Positions 25,288 to 34,656 are shown, counted from the first letter of the stretch. The stretch: 64,000 bases of DNA from Bacillus sp. CH30_1T (GCF_008364765.1 NZ_VTUY01000004.1:364152-428151), one strand, 5' to 3'. The notes: a model not told the origin generated them from the letters alone. Numbers and translations: made by a program.

Positions 25288-25721
25288 TTGAGACAAGTTG
25301 ACCTTTCTCGGATGCAAGTGGAACAGAGCGAGATGACGGAGACAGATTTCTATGGTATCGCAGGGAGTCACTCCACATTTAGCAACAGCAAGCTAATGGG
25401 AGCTCAATTTAGCAATTGCAATCTAAGGGAATCACGCTTTCAAAATATAAATTTCAAAAAATCCCTGTTTGCTGATTTGAATCTTCACATAGTGAATTCG
25501 CCCATGTGACTTTCGGGGGCGTGTATGTTCATGACACGACTCTTGGAGAAGAGGATGAACCTGTAAGATTTGAGCGCTGTGACCTTAATGGGAGCCAGTT
25601 TAAAGATTGCAATCTGAATAATGTTGAATTAGTAGATTGTGAGACGGAGGGAATGAGGAGCAATAATATTTTGGTGAAGGATCTTTTAGAGGCGTATAAA
25701 GTAGTACGAAGGAACAAATAA
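25288..25721 (+). pseudogene. Pentapeptide-repeat protein gene with frameshift
   Basis: Frame 1 (25288-25509) carries A(D/N)Lxx-type repeats: SNSKLMGAQFSNCNLRESRF, then FADLNL. The continuation SEFAHVTFGGVYVHD... with RFERCDLNGSQFKDCNLNNVEL is in another frame from about 25490 to 25721. Restoring one base near 25490 joins them. No convincing start or ribosome-binding site is visible before 25288. Pentapeptide proteins of this type are of unknown role, some protecting DNA gyrase. Confidence 0.7.
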
Positions 25722-25849
25722 ACTATTGAATATTCTGGATCAATGATCAAATGCAATCACCAATATTATATTTTTAAAGGGTTCCGGAGACTCAATATCG
25801 AATAATACCCACGATAGCCAAAACATTATTTATTATAAAGGGGAAAACT

Positions 25850-26338
25850 ATGGAGAAATTTGATTTTGAAATTGTTGAGATACCTTCATACAAAGCCGTC
25901 GGATTAAAGTGGGAAGGTTCTTACAACGAAATTCCTGAGCTAAAACGTATCATCCATCATATGAGTCAGCGGGTAAATGAGCTAGAAGGTGCACTTCATC
26001 CCAAAATCCAGCTTGGCTTATCCTATCATGTACGACCGGATGGTTTTCTTCATTACTCAGCCTATGAAGTATGTGAAGATCAAGCGATCCCGGAAGATAT
26101 GGAGGAGATCACGATTCCAGCAATGAGTTATTTGATCACTCACCATAAAAAAGGTGATGATATCGGTCATACTTACCATCGTATTTATCAATGGTTCAAA
26201 GAGAGCGAATACCAACCTTATAGCGAACCGAACGTTGAATACTTCGATGACCTTCCCATCAAGCATGAAAGATATCCCAGTGACCGAGATTTAAAGGATC
26301 CTCATTTTGACATCTTGATTCCTGTTTTGAAAAAATAA
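25850..26338 (+). CDS. GyrI-like/AraC effector-binding-domain protein
   Basis: The protein has 162 residues and is a stand-alone GyrI-like small-molecule-binding fold: FEIVEIPSYKAVGLKWEGSYNEIPEL, then YEVCEDQAIPEDMEEITIPAMSYLITHHKKGDD and HTYHRIYQWFKES. Related domains bind drugs or hydrophobic ligands, as in BmrR and Rob. Role here unknown. AAAGGGG lies 8 bases before ATG; a bidirectional terminator follows (about 26347-26378). A second, distant member is at 52063. Confidence 0.85.
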   Translation: MEKFDFEIVEIPSYKAVGLKWEGSYNEIPELKRIIHHMSQRVNELEGALHPKIQLGLSYHVRPDGFLHYSAYEVCEDQAIPEDMEEITIPAMSYLITHHKKGDDIGHTYHRIYQWFKESEYQPYSEPNVEYFDDLPIKHERYPSDRDLKDPHFDILIPVLKK

Positions 26339-26346
26339 TGGAAGAA

Positions 26347-26380
26347 AAGAGATAGGTGAGCATTTCATCTATCTCTTTCT
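26347..26380. terminator. Bidirectional terminator
   Basis: AGAGATAG-TGA pairs with TCA-CTATCTCT, flanked by AAGAAAAG and TTTCTTC, between convergent genes. Confidence 0.65.
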
Positions 26381-26384
26381 TCAC

Positions 26385-27002
26385 TTACTTAAATATCCCG
26401 AATGGTTTTCCTACAGGAAGTGTTTCTCTCCCAAAGTGGGTGTTCAACACACTTGCAGCAGAGCCGTAGAAGCTGAATAATGCAATAAACAACTCAGAAA
26501 TGGCCGCTAATTTATGCATGGCTTCAGGTGCAATCCCAAGTGTAGACAGGGAAAGGCCGATAAATAAGAAATCAATCAAGACAAAAATAATGAATAATAC
26601 CTTATGTGTTTCCATGGCACCAAAGGTCATAAAAATACTGAAAATCAGGTAACCAATATACGCAATCCCCAGTTGGTGTGGGTCAACTGCAGCAGCCGCT
26701 GCTTCTCCAAATACACCGAATGAAATTAACCAGGATGTTCCGACTCCAAGCCAAAATAGGCCGAATGCTCCAAATGCAGTGGATCCGAACGTATTATTAT
26801 GCTTTGCATCCCCAAAGCATGCGATCAGCTGTGCAATTCCACCAAGGAATATCGCCCATGGTAATACAAATGAAACGCCATCCGTCCATCCAAGTTTCGC
26901 TGAAGAAGCGACAAGGGTAACCATAGCTAATCCAAAAAGTCCAAGAGCAGATGGATCGGCTGTTGCTATTTGAACTCGTTGAGTGTTTAGTGTTTGATTC
27001 AT
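26385..27002 (-). CDS. Acetate uptake transporter (GPR1/FUN34/YaaH, SatP-like)
   Basis: The membrane protein has 205 residues and six helices. The motif ADPSALGLFGLAM near residue 14 corresponds to the family NPAPLGL signature. FGDAKHNNTFGSTAFGAFGLFW and FFxIFxL-like helices follow. SatP-type proteins move acetate and succinate with protons or as channels. The window thus has two acetate-type systems (also 3744-5312). Start follows AGGAGGTATCATC. Confidence 0.9.
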   Translation of the reverse strand: MNQTLNTQRVQIATADPSALGLFGLAMVTLVASSAKLGWTDGVSFVLPWAIFLGGIAQLIACFGDAKHNNTFGSTAFGAFGLFWLGVGTSWLISFGVFGEAAAAAVDPHQLGIAYIGYLIFSIFMTFGAMETHKVLFIIFVLIDFLFIGLSLSTLGIAPEAMHKLAAISELFIALFSFYGSAASVLNTHFGRETLPVGKPFGIFK

Positions 27003-27134
27003 GATGATACCTCCTATTAAACATACTTGACTAATTTACATAAAAAAGTCTTCATATGCAATAGAAAATATTATGTAAGCATAACTTTCATAAATATAGG
27101 CGGTTTTAGATGTAGTTGAGTTCTAAAAGTGGGT

Positions 27135-27240
27135 TTAGCTGATAAAATCAAAATTTCGCTGATATATTTTGGATTTCGCTGATAAATTGAAAAATTCGCT
27201 GATATATTTAATATATCGCTGATAAAATTCTCCTACGCTA
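27135..27240. repeat. Array of five to six 20-bp degenerate repeats
   Basis: The core CGCTGATA (AGCTGATA in the first unit) recurs at exact 20-bp steps: 27137, 27157, 27177, 27197 and 27217, with ACGCTA as a last partial unit at 27235. The reverse complement, TATCAGCGAAAT, matches units at 21553 and 21573. The array lies in the 27003-27484 gap, upstream of the acetate transporter. The rest of that gap holds only a terminator-like hairpin. Confidence 0.7.
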
Positions 27241-27327
27241 ATCCAGCTCAACATCAAAAGAGTCGATTTCAACAAGATTACCACTCATCAAATGAAAAAT
27301 TATCCAACACCTCTTACCTAACAAATA

Positions 27328-27372
27328 AACTCCCGGATTATCCGCAAAAAGATAATCCAGGAGTCCTTCCTT
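27328..27372. terminator. Hairpin, terminator-like
   Basis: ACTCCCGGATTATC pairs with GATAATCCAGGAGT around an AAAAA loop (about 27330-27364). No gene clearly ends here; it may belong to an unrecognised small transcript. Confidence 0.4.
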
Positions 27373-27487
27373 CTGTCCATACATCCAATTCACAACAAAA
27401 AAACGCATGAATTGAGTCTATCCTACATACATATCAACAGGGGACAAATATTTTACTCGAGCGATCCTCAAGAAGGGGGTGAGGGTG

Positions 27488-27568
27488 GTGGAGAACTACT
27501 TTATTTTCATGCTGATGTTTCAAGCAGGAAGTTTCATCATTTCGTTGTTGAATCATATTGAAAAGTAG
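27488..27568 (+). CDS. Holin-like type I toxin candidate, 26 residues
   Basis: GTG 27488 (or 27485) follows AAGGGGGTGAGG and encodes a short peptide with charged ends and a hydrophobic core (VENYFIFMLMFQAGSFIISL, ending NHIEK). It resembles the Hol_Tox family of membrane toxins (MLMF-x2-GxF pattern) but is short. A strong terminator follows 20 bases later. Type I toxins of this sort are held in check by an antisense RNA from the opposite strand, for which no clear promoter can be asserted here. Confidence 0.5.
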   Translation: MENYFIFMLMFQAGSFIISLLNHIEK

Positions 27569-27587
27569 AGGGCTCCTTAAGGACTTT

Positions 27588-27622
27588 CCGGACTATGACT
27601 GGCCTCATAGTTCGGTTTTTTT
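27588..27622 (+). terminator. Terminator after the toxin candidate
   Basis: CCGGACTATGA (27588-27598) pairs with TCATAGTTCGG (27605-27615), followed by seven T. Confidence 0.8.
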
Positions 27623-27805
27623 CTGTCGGATCGCTTCCCTTATAGTCTATGTAGATCATCTCGCGAATATACGTTTCTATTAATATAGTAATCGATGCCG
27701 TACAGTTTCTAAATTTCCTTATTGTTGTTATCATAGGATTATTGAAGAAATCCAATTAGGCAACTTTCGCTTACATACAAACATTTCCAGGAAGGGACCA
27801 GACAC

Positions 27806-30800
27806 TTGAAGGGCATACATCAAAAACTAATAAAAGAACGATGCGGTACCGTTTCTTTCAAAAGGGGAGAGAGCTATTACCGTTCCAATAAAGTGAAAAT
27901 GGACGAATTCAGTTCAAATTATTGTGAAGCGACCGTTATGGGGGAGGAGGATTTCCACGTAACCGTTACAGGGGGAATTAATGGAGAACTCCACGCAAAG
28001 TGCAGTTGTCCCAAACTAGCATCGTTTGAAAAAGATTGTCAACATATCGCTGCTGTCCTCATCGCCATTCATTATGAGCAGCGTAATGGAAACAACAAAG
28101 GAAAGGAAGTAACAGAAGAATTTTTCACATTGTTTCGGGATGAATCCATACGAACCACTGGTCACCAGAGGCATTTTGAAAACAGACTAGTACTGCCATG
28201 TGAAATATTGATTAGGCCTGTAAGCTTAAAGACAGGTGGAGTTATGATCGGGATCGAATTAACGATACACTCTATTAAGGTCCAACAGGTTAGAGGGTTT
28301 CTACAGAGCATCAAAGAAGGAGATCCCTTCCATCTTTCAGAATCATTCATTTTCAATCAACAAATTCATTGCTTTGAAATCGATAGCGATTCTGTAATGC
28401 AACAGCTTATAAAAGTGGCCCAGGAAGAGACAATTTACTCTACATCTGAAGTGGACAATAATGAACAATTGCTCATTCCACCCTCTTCATGGGAGCGGCT
28501 TTTACCATTACTAATAAAAGCGCCAAGGGTTAAAATAGAGCAAAGCCAGCACACCGTAAAGGGGATCAAGTTATTGAAGACCCCGCTTCCTTTGAAGTTC
28601 CGATTTGGTCAAAATGAGAATGGAAGCTATCGCTTACACATTACCGGGTTGAAAAATATGGTCGTCCTGTATGAATATCAAGCCGTTCTTCATGAAGGAA
28701 CATTGACCCAACTGGAAACCAGGGATTGCAAGCGTCTTTCTGAATTAAAGCGACTTCTCACCAAATCAGGAACAGACTCGATTCCCATTCCTCAAACCCA
28801 GATAGGCTTCTTTCTAGAGAAAGTAGCGCTGGGTTTAAAGAAATTAGGGAAGGTCACAATCTCGGACGAAATTTCCAAAAGGTTGGGAATGGCGCCTCTT
28901 GTTGCAAAGTTGTATCTTGACCGAGTGAAGAATCGTTTGCTGGCAGGTCTTGAATTTCATTACGAAAATGTGGTCATTCACCCATTAGAAAATCGCGAAC
29001 CACCCTCGGGATCCTTACTAATTAGAGAGGTGGAGAAAGAAGATACCATCCTTGAATTAATGGAAGAGTTCTCTTTTGGAAAAACAGAAGGCGGTTACTT
29101 TTTACACAATGAGGATTTAGAATATGAGTTTTTAACCTATGGTGTGACGAAGATTCAGAAGCTTGTCCAAATCTATGCAACTACAGCAGTGAGAAACCGT
29201 ATCTTTAAAGGGAATAATAGTCCAAAAATCCGTGTCAAAGTGAAGAAAGAACGAATGAACTGGCTAGAATTCAAGTTTGAAATGGATGGGATTCCTGACC
29301 GACAGATCATGGAGATCCTTGAGGCATTAGAGGAAAAACGTAAATATTACCGGATGCGAAACGGATCACTTCTGTCACTGGAGTCCAATGAATTTCAAGA
29401 TATTCAGCGATTTCTTCATACGTCACAAGCGGAGAAAAATGATTTAATCAAGGGACTCGAACTCCCATTGCATCAAAGTCTCCAATTCTTTGAATCAGTT
29501 GATGCGATCCCCACATTTAAATTAGGGGAATCGTATAAAGAGTTCCTACAACATATCATGAACCCCGGCAGTATGGAGATTTCCATACCACCAACCTTGA
29601 ACACACTGTTGAGAGAGTATCAAAAAGACGGCTATCGATGGATGAAAACTCTGGCCTTTTATGGTCTGGGCGGGATCTTAGCGGACGATATGGGATTAGG
29701 GAAAACCATCCAAAGCATTTCTTTTATTGTTTCTGAGTTAGATGAGATTAGGACTCAGAAACTTCCGGCTCTGATTGTTTGTCCTTCGTCCCTCACCTAT
29801 AACTGGCAAAGTGAATTTACGAAGTTTGCTCCTGAAATACAAGCAGTAATCCTGGATGGAAATAAATCAGAACGAATGAAGAAACAGAATGGATTAAAGG
29901 ATATCGATGTAATCATCATTTCCTATCCGTTACTTCGAAGTGACATCAAGTGGTACGAGCAACAGAAATTTCACACGGTGTTTTATGATGAGGCCCAGGC
30001 GTTCAAAAATCCAATAACGCAAACAGCAAGAAGCGTAAAGAAAATCGAAGCTAATCACCGTTTCGCATTAACCGGCACCCCTGTTGAGAACTCACTCGAA
30101 GAGCTGTGGTCAATCTTTCACGTAGTATTTCCGGGGTTATTTCGTGGTCTAAAGGATTACAGTCGTCTTACTAAAAAAGATATCGCCAAAAGAATTCGTC
30201 CGTTTGTCCTGCGCAGGATGAAGGAAGATGTATTATCAGAACTTCCGGAAAAACGCGAGATCATAGAATCGGCGGAATTGCTGCCGCCTCAAAAGGAATT
30301 GTACGCTGCTTATTTATCCAAGCTTCGTCACGATACGCTTAAGCATCTGGATAAAAATACTTTGAGGAAAAACAGAATCAAAATTCTTGCTGGTTTAACC
30401 AGACTTCGACAAATATGCTGTCATCCAGGTTTATTTGTAGAGGGCTACCAGGGAACATCAGCAAAATCCATTCAGTTGATGGGAATTTTGGAAGAATCAA
30501 GGCTTTCTGGCAGAAGGGTGTTAATTTTTTCACAGTTTACCAAGATGCTTGAGTTGATTGGAAGGGAGCTTTCGGCAGAGGGAAAGTCCTTCTTTTACCT
30601 TAATGGCTTAACGCCTTCTGAAGAGAGGGTAGGCATGTGCAACAGGTTTAATGAAGGTGAACGTGACCTTTTTCTTATTTCATTGAAAGCGGGAGGTACG
30701 GGACTCAACCTAACAAGCGCTGATACCGTCATCCTCTATGATACATGGTGGAATCCCGCTGTTGAAGAGCAGGCAGCTGATCGAGCACACCGCATGGGGC

Positions 30801-30970
30801 AAAAAAATAAAGTACAAGTCATCAAGCTCATTTCACGCGGAACCATTGAAGAAAAAATGAATGAGCTACAAGAAAAAAAGAGACACCTCATTCAAGAGGT
30901 GATCGACCCCGAAGATAAAATCGTTTCTTCCATGACGGAAGATGAGCTTAGAGAAATATTATCGTTTTAG
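27806..30970 (+). CDS. SWIM zinc-finger SNF2-family helicase
   Basis: The protein has 1054 residues. An N-terminal SWIM finger (CSC...DCQH, about residues 66-80) is followed by a long region of unknown fold. A C-terminal SNF2 ATPase has motif I DDMGLGKT (about 627-634), motif II DEAQ (about 728-731), motif III LTGTPVEN, motif V GGTGLNLTSAD and motif VI QAADRAHRMGQ. Bacterial members (YwqA, RapA-like) remodel nucleic acid-protein complexes; precise role unknown. TTG start after AGGAAGGGA. It stands alone and ends in a terminator (30979-31018). Full length for the SWIM-SNF2 class. Confidence 0.9.
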   Translation: MKGIHQKLIKERCGTVSFKRGESYYRSNKVKMDEFSSNYCEATVMGEEDFHVTVTGGINGELHAKCSCPKLASFEKDCQHIAAVLIAIHYEQRNGNNKGKEVTEEFFTLFRDESIRTTGHQRHFENRLVLPCEILIRPVSLKTGGVMIGIELTIHSIKVQQVRGFLQSIKEGDPFHLSESFIFNQQIHCFEIDSDSVMQQLIKVAQEETIYSTSEVDNNEQLLIPPSSWERLLPLLIKAPRVKIEQSQHTVKGIKLLKTPLPLKFRFGQNENGSYRLHITGLKNMVVLYEYQAVLHEGTLTQLETRDCKRLSELKRLLTKSGTDSIPIPQTQIGFFLEKVALGLKKLGKVTISDEISKRLGMAPLVAKLYLDRVKNRLLAGLEFHYENVVIHPLENREPPSGSLLIREVEKEDTILELMEEFSFGKTEGGYFLHNEDLEYEFLTYGVTKIQKLVQIYATTAVRNRIFKGNNSPKIRVKVKKERMNWLEFKFEMDGIPDRQIMEILEALEEKRKYYRMRNGSLLSLESNEFQDIQRFLHTSQAEKNDLIKGLELPLHQSLQFFESVDAIPTFKLGESYKEFLQHIMNPGSMEISIPPTLNTLLREYQKDGYRWMKTLAFYGLGGILADDMGLGKTIQSISFIVSELDEIRTQKLPALIVCPSSLTYNWQSEFTKFAPEIQAVILDGNKSERMKKQNGLKDIDVIIISYPLLRSDIKWYEQQKFHTVFYDEAQAFKNPITQTARSVKKIEANHRFALTGTPVENSLEELWSIFHVVFPGLFRGLKDYSRLTKKDIAKRIRPFVLRRMKEDVLSELPEKREIIESAELLPPQKELYAAYLSKLRHDTLKHLDKNTLRKNRIKILAGLTRLRQICCHPGLFVEGYQGTSAKSIQLMGILEESRLSGRRVLIFSQFTKMLELIGRELSAEGKSFFYLNGLTPSEERVGMCNRFNEGERDLFLISLKAGGTGLNLTSADTVILYDTWWNPAVEEQAADRAHRMGQKNKVQVIKLISRGTIEEKMNELQEKKRHLIQEVIDPEDKIVSSMTEDELREILSF

Positions 30971-30978
30971 TCAATATA

Positions 30979-31018
30979 AAGGTGGAGCTTCTATGTAAAT
31001 GAAGCTTCACCTTTTATT
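30979..31018 (+). terminator. Terminator of the SNF2 gene
   Basis: AAGGTGGAGCTT pairs with AAGCTTCACCTT, followed by TTATTTATT. Confidence 0.75.
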
Positions 31019-31462
31019 TATTCCAAATGGATTTCACAGAGAAGGCTCACCTCGAACGAATAAATAATATATAACTAAGCATGATAAATGGGAAAGATTA
31101 GAAAGTTTAAGGCGATAAAGGTATTGTTATTTTTTCAAAGTGCCAGTGATCAATTAAATGAAATGAAAGTAACAAATAATGATAAAAATTACTAACGGGT
31201 ACAGCTCTTCTAGCAATCTCGGATTTTTATGGCTGAAGGGTTACATACTATGTACAAATAGGTCTGAAAGTTGTTCCGATATATGTACATATGCCATTTC
31301 AGGTATATATTCCATTATTATTATTTCTAATTTTGGTAGTGAGAAGATAAATTAAACAAGGGAGTCAGTCATTGCAATAGGTCAATGTAAGTTAATTCAA
31401 GTTAATAACATGAATAAGCCTTAATTTGAGCAGAAATAGACTCTTTAGCAAGGAGTAACCAT
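31019..31462 (+). other. Intergenic region upstream of mgtE
   Basis: About 440 bp, AT-rich, with no ORF worth calling. mgtE genes in Bacillus often follow an M-box magnesium riboswitch, but I could not find its conserved segments on the plus strand. A minus-strand GAGGTGAGCC (31036-31055 region) is only a fragmentary resemblance. Confidence 0.4.
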
Positions 31463-32821
31463 ATGACGATGGCTATGACAGAAAACGAAATCACGCTTGC
31501 GATTATACAAAGCCTTAAAGATGGTAAAAAAAATGTGTTTCTTGAAATAATAGAAGAATTGCAGCCTTATGACATAGCTCAGCAATACTTAAATGTGCCA
31601 TCCAAACATCAAAATAAATTCCTATTATATTTACCTTTAGAGCAATTAACTGAATTCATTCAGGAAATTGATAAAGAAATTCAATTAGTAGTGCTACAAA
31701 AGCTGGGAATTGAAAAATCAACCAAGGTTTTAGACTTAATGGAAAACGATAATCTGGCTACTTTATTAACCGACCTTAAACCTGAGAAGATTGAAGAACT
31801 CTTGTCTGAAATGAATCAAGAGGAATCTCAAGTAGTTATGAATTTAATGAATTACCCTCCAGAGACGGCAGGTAGAATGATGAACAACCGCTATGTATGG
31901 ATTCCGAAGCATTATACAGTCCGTGAGGCAGTTGATAAATTGAAGGATTTTGCCGAATTGGCTGAATATCTTAACTACCTGTATGTTATCGATGAGGAAA
32001 AGAAACTAATTGGCGTTGTTTCTTACAGGGATTTGTTACTAGGGGAACTACAGGATAAAATTGAAACAATTATGTACAGCAGAGTGGTAAAAGTAGATGT
32101 GTATACTGATCAGGAAGAAGTAGCTAAATTGATTAGTCGGTATGATTTCATTACGATGCCGGTCATTGAGGAAGATGGGAAATTGGTTGGTGTAATTACC
32201 GTTGACGATATTATCGATGTGGTCATTCAGGAAGCAAACGAAGACATCGAAAAGTTGTCAGCTTCCGGAAAATCGATTGACTTTCACACCAAACCATTAA
32301 TTGCCGCTTATCGTCGATTACCATGGTTGATTTTGCTGTTATTCATTGGACTTGTTTCAGGAAGTATCATTAATATGTTTTCTGCTACACTCGAGCAAGT
32401 CGTGGCACTCGCTTTCTTTATGCCCATGATTGCTGGAATGACGGGTAATACCGGAACTCAATCACTTGCTGTAGTCGTAAGGGGCCTTGTTTCAAACGAA
32501 TTAGACTTCGGGCAAGTGTTGAAGCTAATCATACGTGAGTTATCGGTTGGTATCATCATTGGAGTGACATGCGCCGTTATGATTGCTATCATTGCATTTG
32601 TTTGGCAAGGAAATATCATCCTAGGTCTAGTAGTTGGGAGCTCTTTACTCATCACTCTGATTATTGGGACGTTGGCAGGGACAATTATTCCGCTCATCCT
32701 ATACAAGTTTAAGGTTGATCCTGCTGTTGCATCTGGTCCTTTAATTACTACAATCAACGATATCTTGTCTCTGATGATCTATTTTGGGATTGCTACCATG
32801 TTTATAACGAGATTAATGTGA
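31463..32821 (+). CDS. mgtE: Magnesium transporter MgtE
   Basis: The protein has 452 residues. An N-terminal MgtE_N superhelical domain covers about 10-130 (LxxL-rich). Two CBS domains cover about 135-255 (VDKLKDF...YVIDEEKKLIGVVSYRDLL, then ITMPVIEEDGKLVGVITVDDIIDV), followed by a plug helix and five membrane helices from about 285 on, with MAGMTGNTGTQSLAVVVRGL in the pore. CBS/N domains gate the Mg2+ channel by sensing internal Mg2+. AAGGAGTAACC precedes ATG. Monocistronic. Confidence 0.95.
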   Translation: MTMAMTENEITLAIIQSLKDGKKNVFLEIIEELQPYDIAQQYLNVPSKHQNKFLLYLPLEQLTEFIQEIDKEIQLVVLQKLGIEKSTKVLDLMENDNLATLLTDLKPEKIEELLSEMNQEESQVVMNLMNYPPETAGRMMNNRYVWIPKHYTVREAVDKLKDFAELAEYLNYLYVIDEEKKLIGVVSYRDLLLGELQDKIETIMYSRVVKVDVYTDQEEVAKLISRYDFITMPVIEEDGKLVGVITVDDIIDVVIQEANEDIEKLSASGKSIDFHTKPLIAAYRRLPWLILLLFIGLVSGSIINMFSATLEQVVALAFFMPMIAGMTGNTGTQSLAVVVRGLVSNELDFGQVLKLIIRELSVGIIIGVTCAVMIAIIAFVWQGNIILGLVVGSSLLITLIIGTLAGTIIPLILYKFKVDPAVASGPLITTINDILSLMIYFGIATMFITRLM

Positions 32822-32912
32822 GGTATTTGAGAATGAATTTTATGCTCGTTTTTTATAATGAGATGGAATTCATGAAGAAAAATAGTATGGTTTTGTAGTT
32901 TGGGAATAGATG

Positions 32913-32946
32913 AAAAAGCTCAGAAATTATGAGCTTTTTTCTATTT
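32913..32946 (+). terminator. Terminator
   Basis: AAAAGCTCA pairs with TGAGCTTTT, followed by TTCTATTT, between mgtE and the TetR gene. Confidence 0.65.
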
Positions 32947-33033
32947 GACGTTACTCGTTAGGAATATCTTCTAATCGAAATAGTGAAAGAGAAACGTATG
33001 CAAAAAGGGGTAAACTATTATACAAAAATAACG

Positions 33034-33084
33034 TTGACCACGATGGTCAAAAAAGACTATAATAAAATTGACCGGTGTGGTCAA
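33034..33084 (+). promoter_or_regulatory. TetR-ABC promoter with twin operators
   Basis: TTGACC (33034-33039), 18 bp, TATAAT (33058-33063). The -35 is embedded in the palindrome TTGACCA-CGA-TGGTCAA (33034-33050). A second palindrome TTGACC-GGTGT-GGTCAA (33068-33084) covers the start of transcription. The centres are 34 bp apart. Confidence 0.8.
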
Positions 33085-33117
33085 ATACCTGTCCCCTTAA
33101 AGGAGGAAGAAAATATA

Positions 33118-33738
33118 TTGTTTAAAACATTGAATATAGATCCTGAGAAAGAAGAAAGGATCATTAATGCAGCAACTCAAATTTTTGCAAAGAATGGTTA
33201 CCGAAATGCCTCAACAAACGCGATCGTGAAGGAAGCAAAAATCTCAAAGGGCATTTTATTTCATTATTTTAATAGCAAAAAGGATTTATATGTTTCACTT
33301 TATGAACATCTATCCGACTTATTCACTGAGAAGATTTATGAACGTATTGACTGGAACGAGCGCGATATTTTCGTTACGATCCGTGCAGTAACGTTGATAA
33401 AGTTTGAGCTATTTGCCGTTTATCCTCATCTGATAAATTTTCTTACTAGTGCATTTCTCGAAGAAGCACCTGAAGTGAAGGATGATATCGAGCAGATTAA
33501 AGCCAAAATGGTGGAGAACAGCTTTGCAAAATTATTCACCGATATGGATACATCAAAATTCAAAGAAGGAGTCGATGTGAAAAAGTCGATTCAAATTATT
33601 TATTGGACCTTTGAAGGAATTGCCAATCAACAACAGCAAAAAGCTAAGACACTTTCCGTGGAAGAAATTAACCAAGAAGAAGTGCTGGCCGAAATTGATT
33701 CCTACATCGAATTATTAAAGGCATCATTTTATCAATAA
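33118..33738 (+). CDS. TetR-family regulator of the ABC exporter
   Basis: The protein has 206 residues. The N-terminal HTH reads RIINAATQIFAKNGYRNASTNAIVKEAKISKGILFHYFNSKKDLY. The C-terminal ligand domain is helical. TTG 33118 follows AAAGGAGGAAG; the longer frame from 32983 would read through the promoter and operators, so it is rejected. First gene of an operon with an ABC ATPase and two permeases. The twin palindromes in its promoter make autoregulation likely. Confidence 0.92.
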   Translation: MFKTLNIDPEKEERIINAATQIFAKNGYRNASTNAIVKEAKISKGILFHYFNSKKDLYVSLYEHLSDLFTEKIYERIDWNERDIFVTIRAVTLIKFELFAVYPHLINFLTSAFLEEAPEVKDDIEQIKAKMVENSFAKLFTDMDTSKFKEGVDVKKSIQIIYWTFEGIANQQQQKAKTLSVEEINQEEVLAEIDSYIELLKASFYQ

Positions 33739-33765
33739 GAAATAGGAAAAGGGAGGAAGAGATCC

Positions 33766-34650
33766 ATGAATGTGATAGAAATTAATGAATTAACGAAAAC
33801 GTACGGAAAGTCTAGAGGGGTTATCGACATCAGTTTTCAAGTGAAAGAAGGGGAGATCTTTGGCTTTATCGGGCCTAACGGGGCAGGGAAATCAACGACG
33901 ATCAGAACCCTCCTTTCGCTGATCCATCCGACGAGCGGCAGTGCTAAGATATTCGGTAAGGATTGTATTGAGTCCGCTCCAGAGATTGCGAAGGAAGTAG
34001 GATATCTACCAGCTGAAGTGTTCTATTACGACAATATGAAGGTGATGGATCTTCTTAAGTATTCTGCAAGCTTCTACAAGAAAGAATGCACGAAGAGAAT
34101 TAAAGAATTAGCCGAAGTGCTGAACTTAGATTTAACGAAGAAGATTGATGATCTCTCACTTGGAAACAAAAAGAAAGTGGGAATAATTCAAGGGTTGCTT
34201 CATGAACCGAAGCTCATTATCCTGGATGAACCAACATCAGGTTTGGATCCTTTAATGCAACAAAAATTCTTCGAACTCCTTCAAGCTGAAAATAAGAAGG
34301 GAGCTACCATTCTATTTTCTTCTCATATATTAAGTGAAGTTCAGCGACTATGTGATCGAGTAGCGATCATTAAAGAAGGAAAAATCGTTCAAGTCGAAAA
34401 AATCAGCACGTTAAAAGAAAACAATCATAAAAAATTCAAACTTGAAATGAAAAGTGATGTAGATCAATCATACTTCGATCTTGAAGGTGTGAGCAATCTT
34501 GAAGTGAATCAAAATCATGTCAGCTTCCTGTTCAGGGGTAATATCAACACGGTGTTGAAGAAGATTGCCGACATCCAAATTGCTAATCTTTGGATCGAGG
34601 AGCCGGATTTAGAAGAAATCTTCATGCACTATTACGAAAAGGAGGCTTGA
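33766..34650 (+). CDS. ABC transporter ATP-binding protein (ABC-2 exporter)
   Basis: The protein has 294 residues. Walker A is G36PNGAGKST, the signature region LSLGNKKKVG (about 130-139) replaces canonical LSGGQ, and Walker B is LIILDEPTSGLDP. The C-terminal 80 residues form the extra domain of drug/bacitracin exporter-type ATPases. It powers the two permeases that follow. GGGAGGAAGAG precedes ATG; the gap to the first permease is 6 bases. Confidence 0.93.
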   Translation: MNVIEINELTKTYGKSRGVIDISFQVKEGEIFGFIGPNGAGKSTTIRTLLSLIHPTSGSAKIFGKDCIESAPEIAKEVGYLPAEVFYYDNMKVMDLLKYSASFYKKECTKRIKELAEVLNLDLTKKIDDLSLGNKKKVGIIQGLLHEPKLIILDEPTSGLDPLMQQKFFELLQAENKKGATILFSSHILSEVQRLCDRVAIIKEGKIVQVEKISTLKENNHKKFKLEMKSDVDQSYFDLEGVSNLEVNQNHVSFLFRGNINTVLKKIADIQIANLWIEEPDLEEIFMHYYEKEA

Positions 34651-34656
34651 TTCTCT

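Noticed and set aside
27537-27755. 72-residue minus-strand ORF opposite the toxin candidate
   Set aside because: No ribosome-binding site, no family resemblance, and it overlaps a terminator; more likely antisense or non-coding.
27806-30970. SNF2 helicase as part of a DISARM-like or other defence island
   Set aside because: It stands alone between a small ORF and mgtE; no methylase, nuclease or other defence gene is near.
31030-31080. Possible M-box magnesium riboswitch before mgtE
   Set aside because: Only a short reverse-strand GAGGTGAGCC resemblance is present; the conserved plus-strand segments are missing, so it cannot control mgtE as written.
32983-33117. Longer N-terminus of the TetR protein
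   Set aside because: It would run through the promoter and both operators; TTG 33118 has AAAGGAGG at the right distance.
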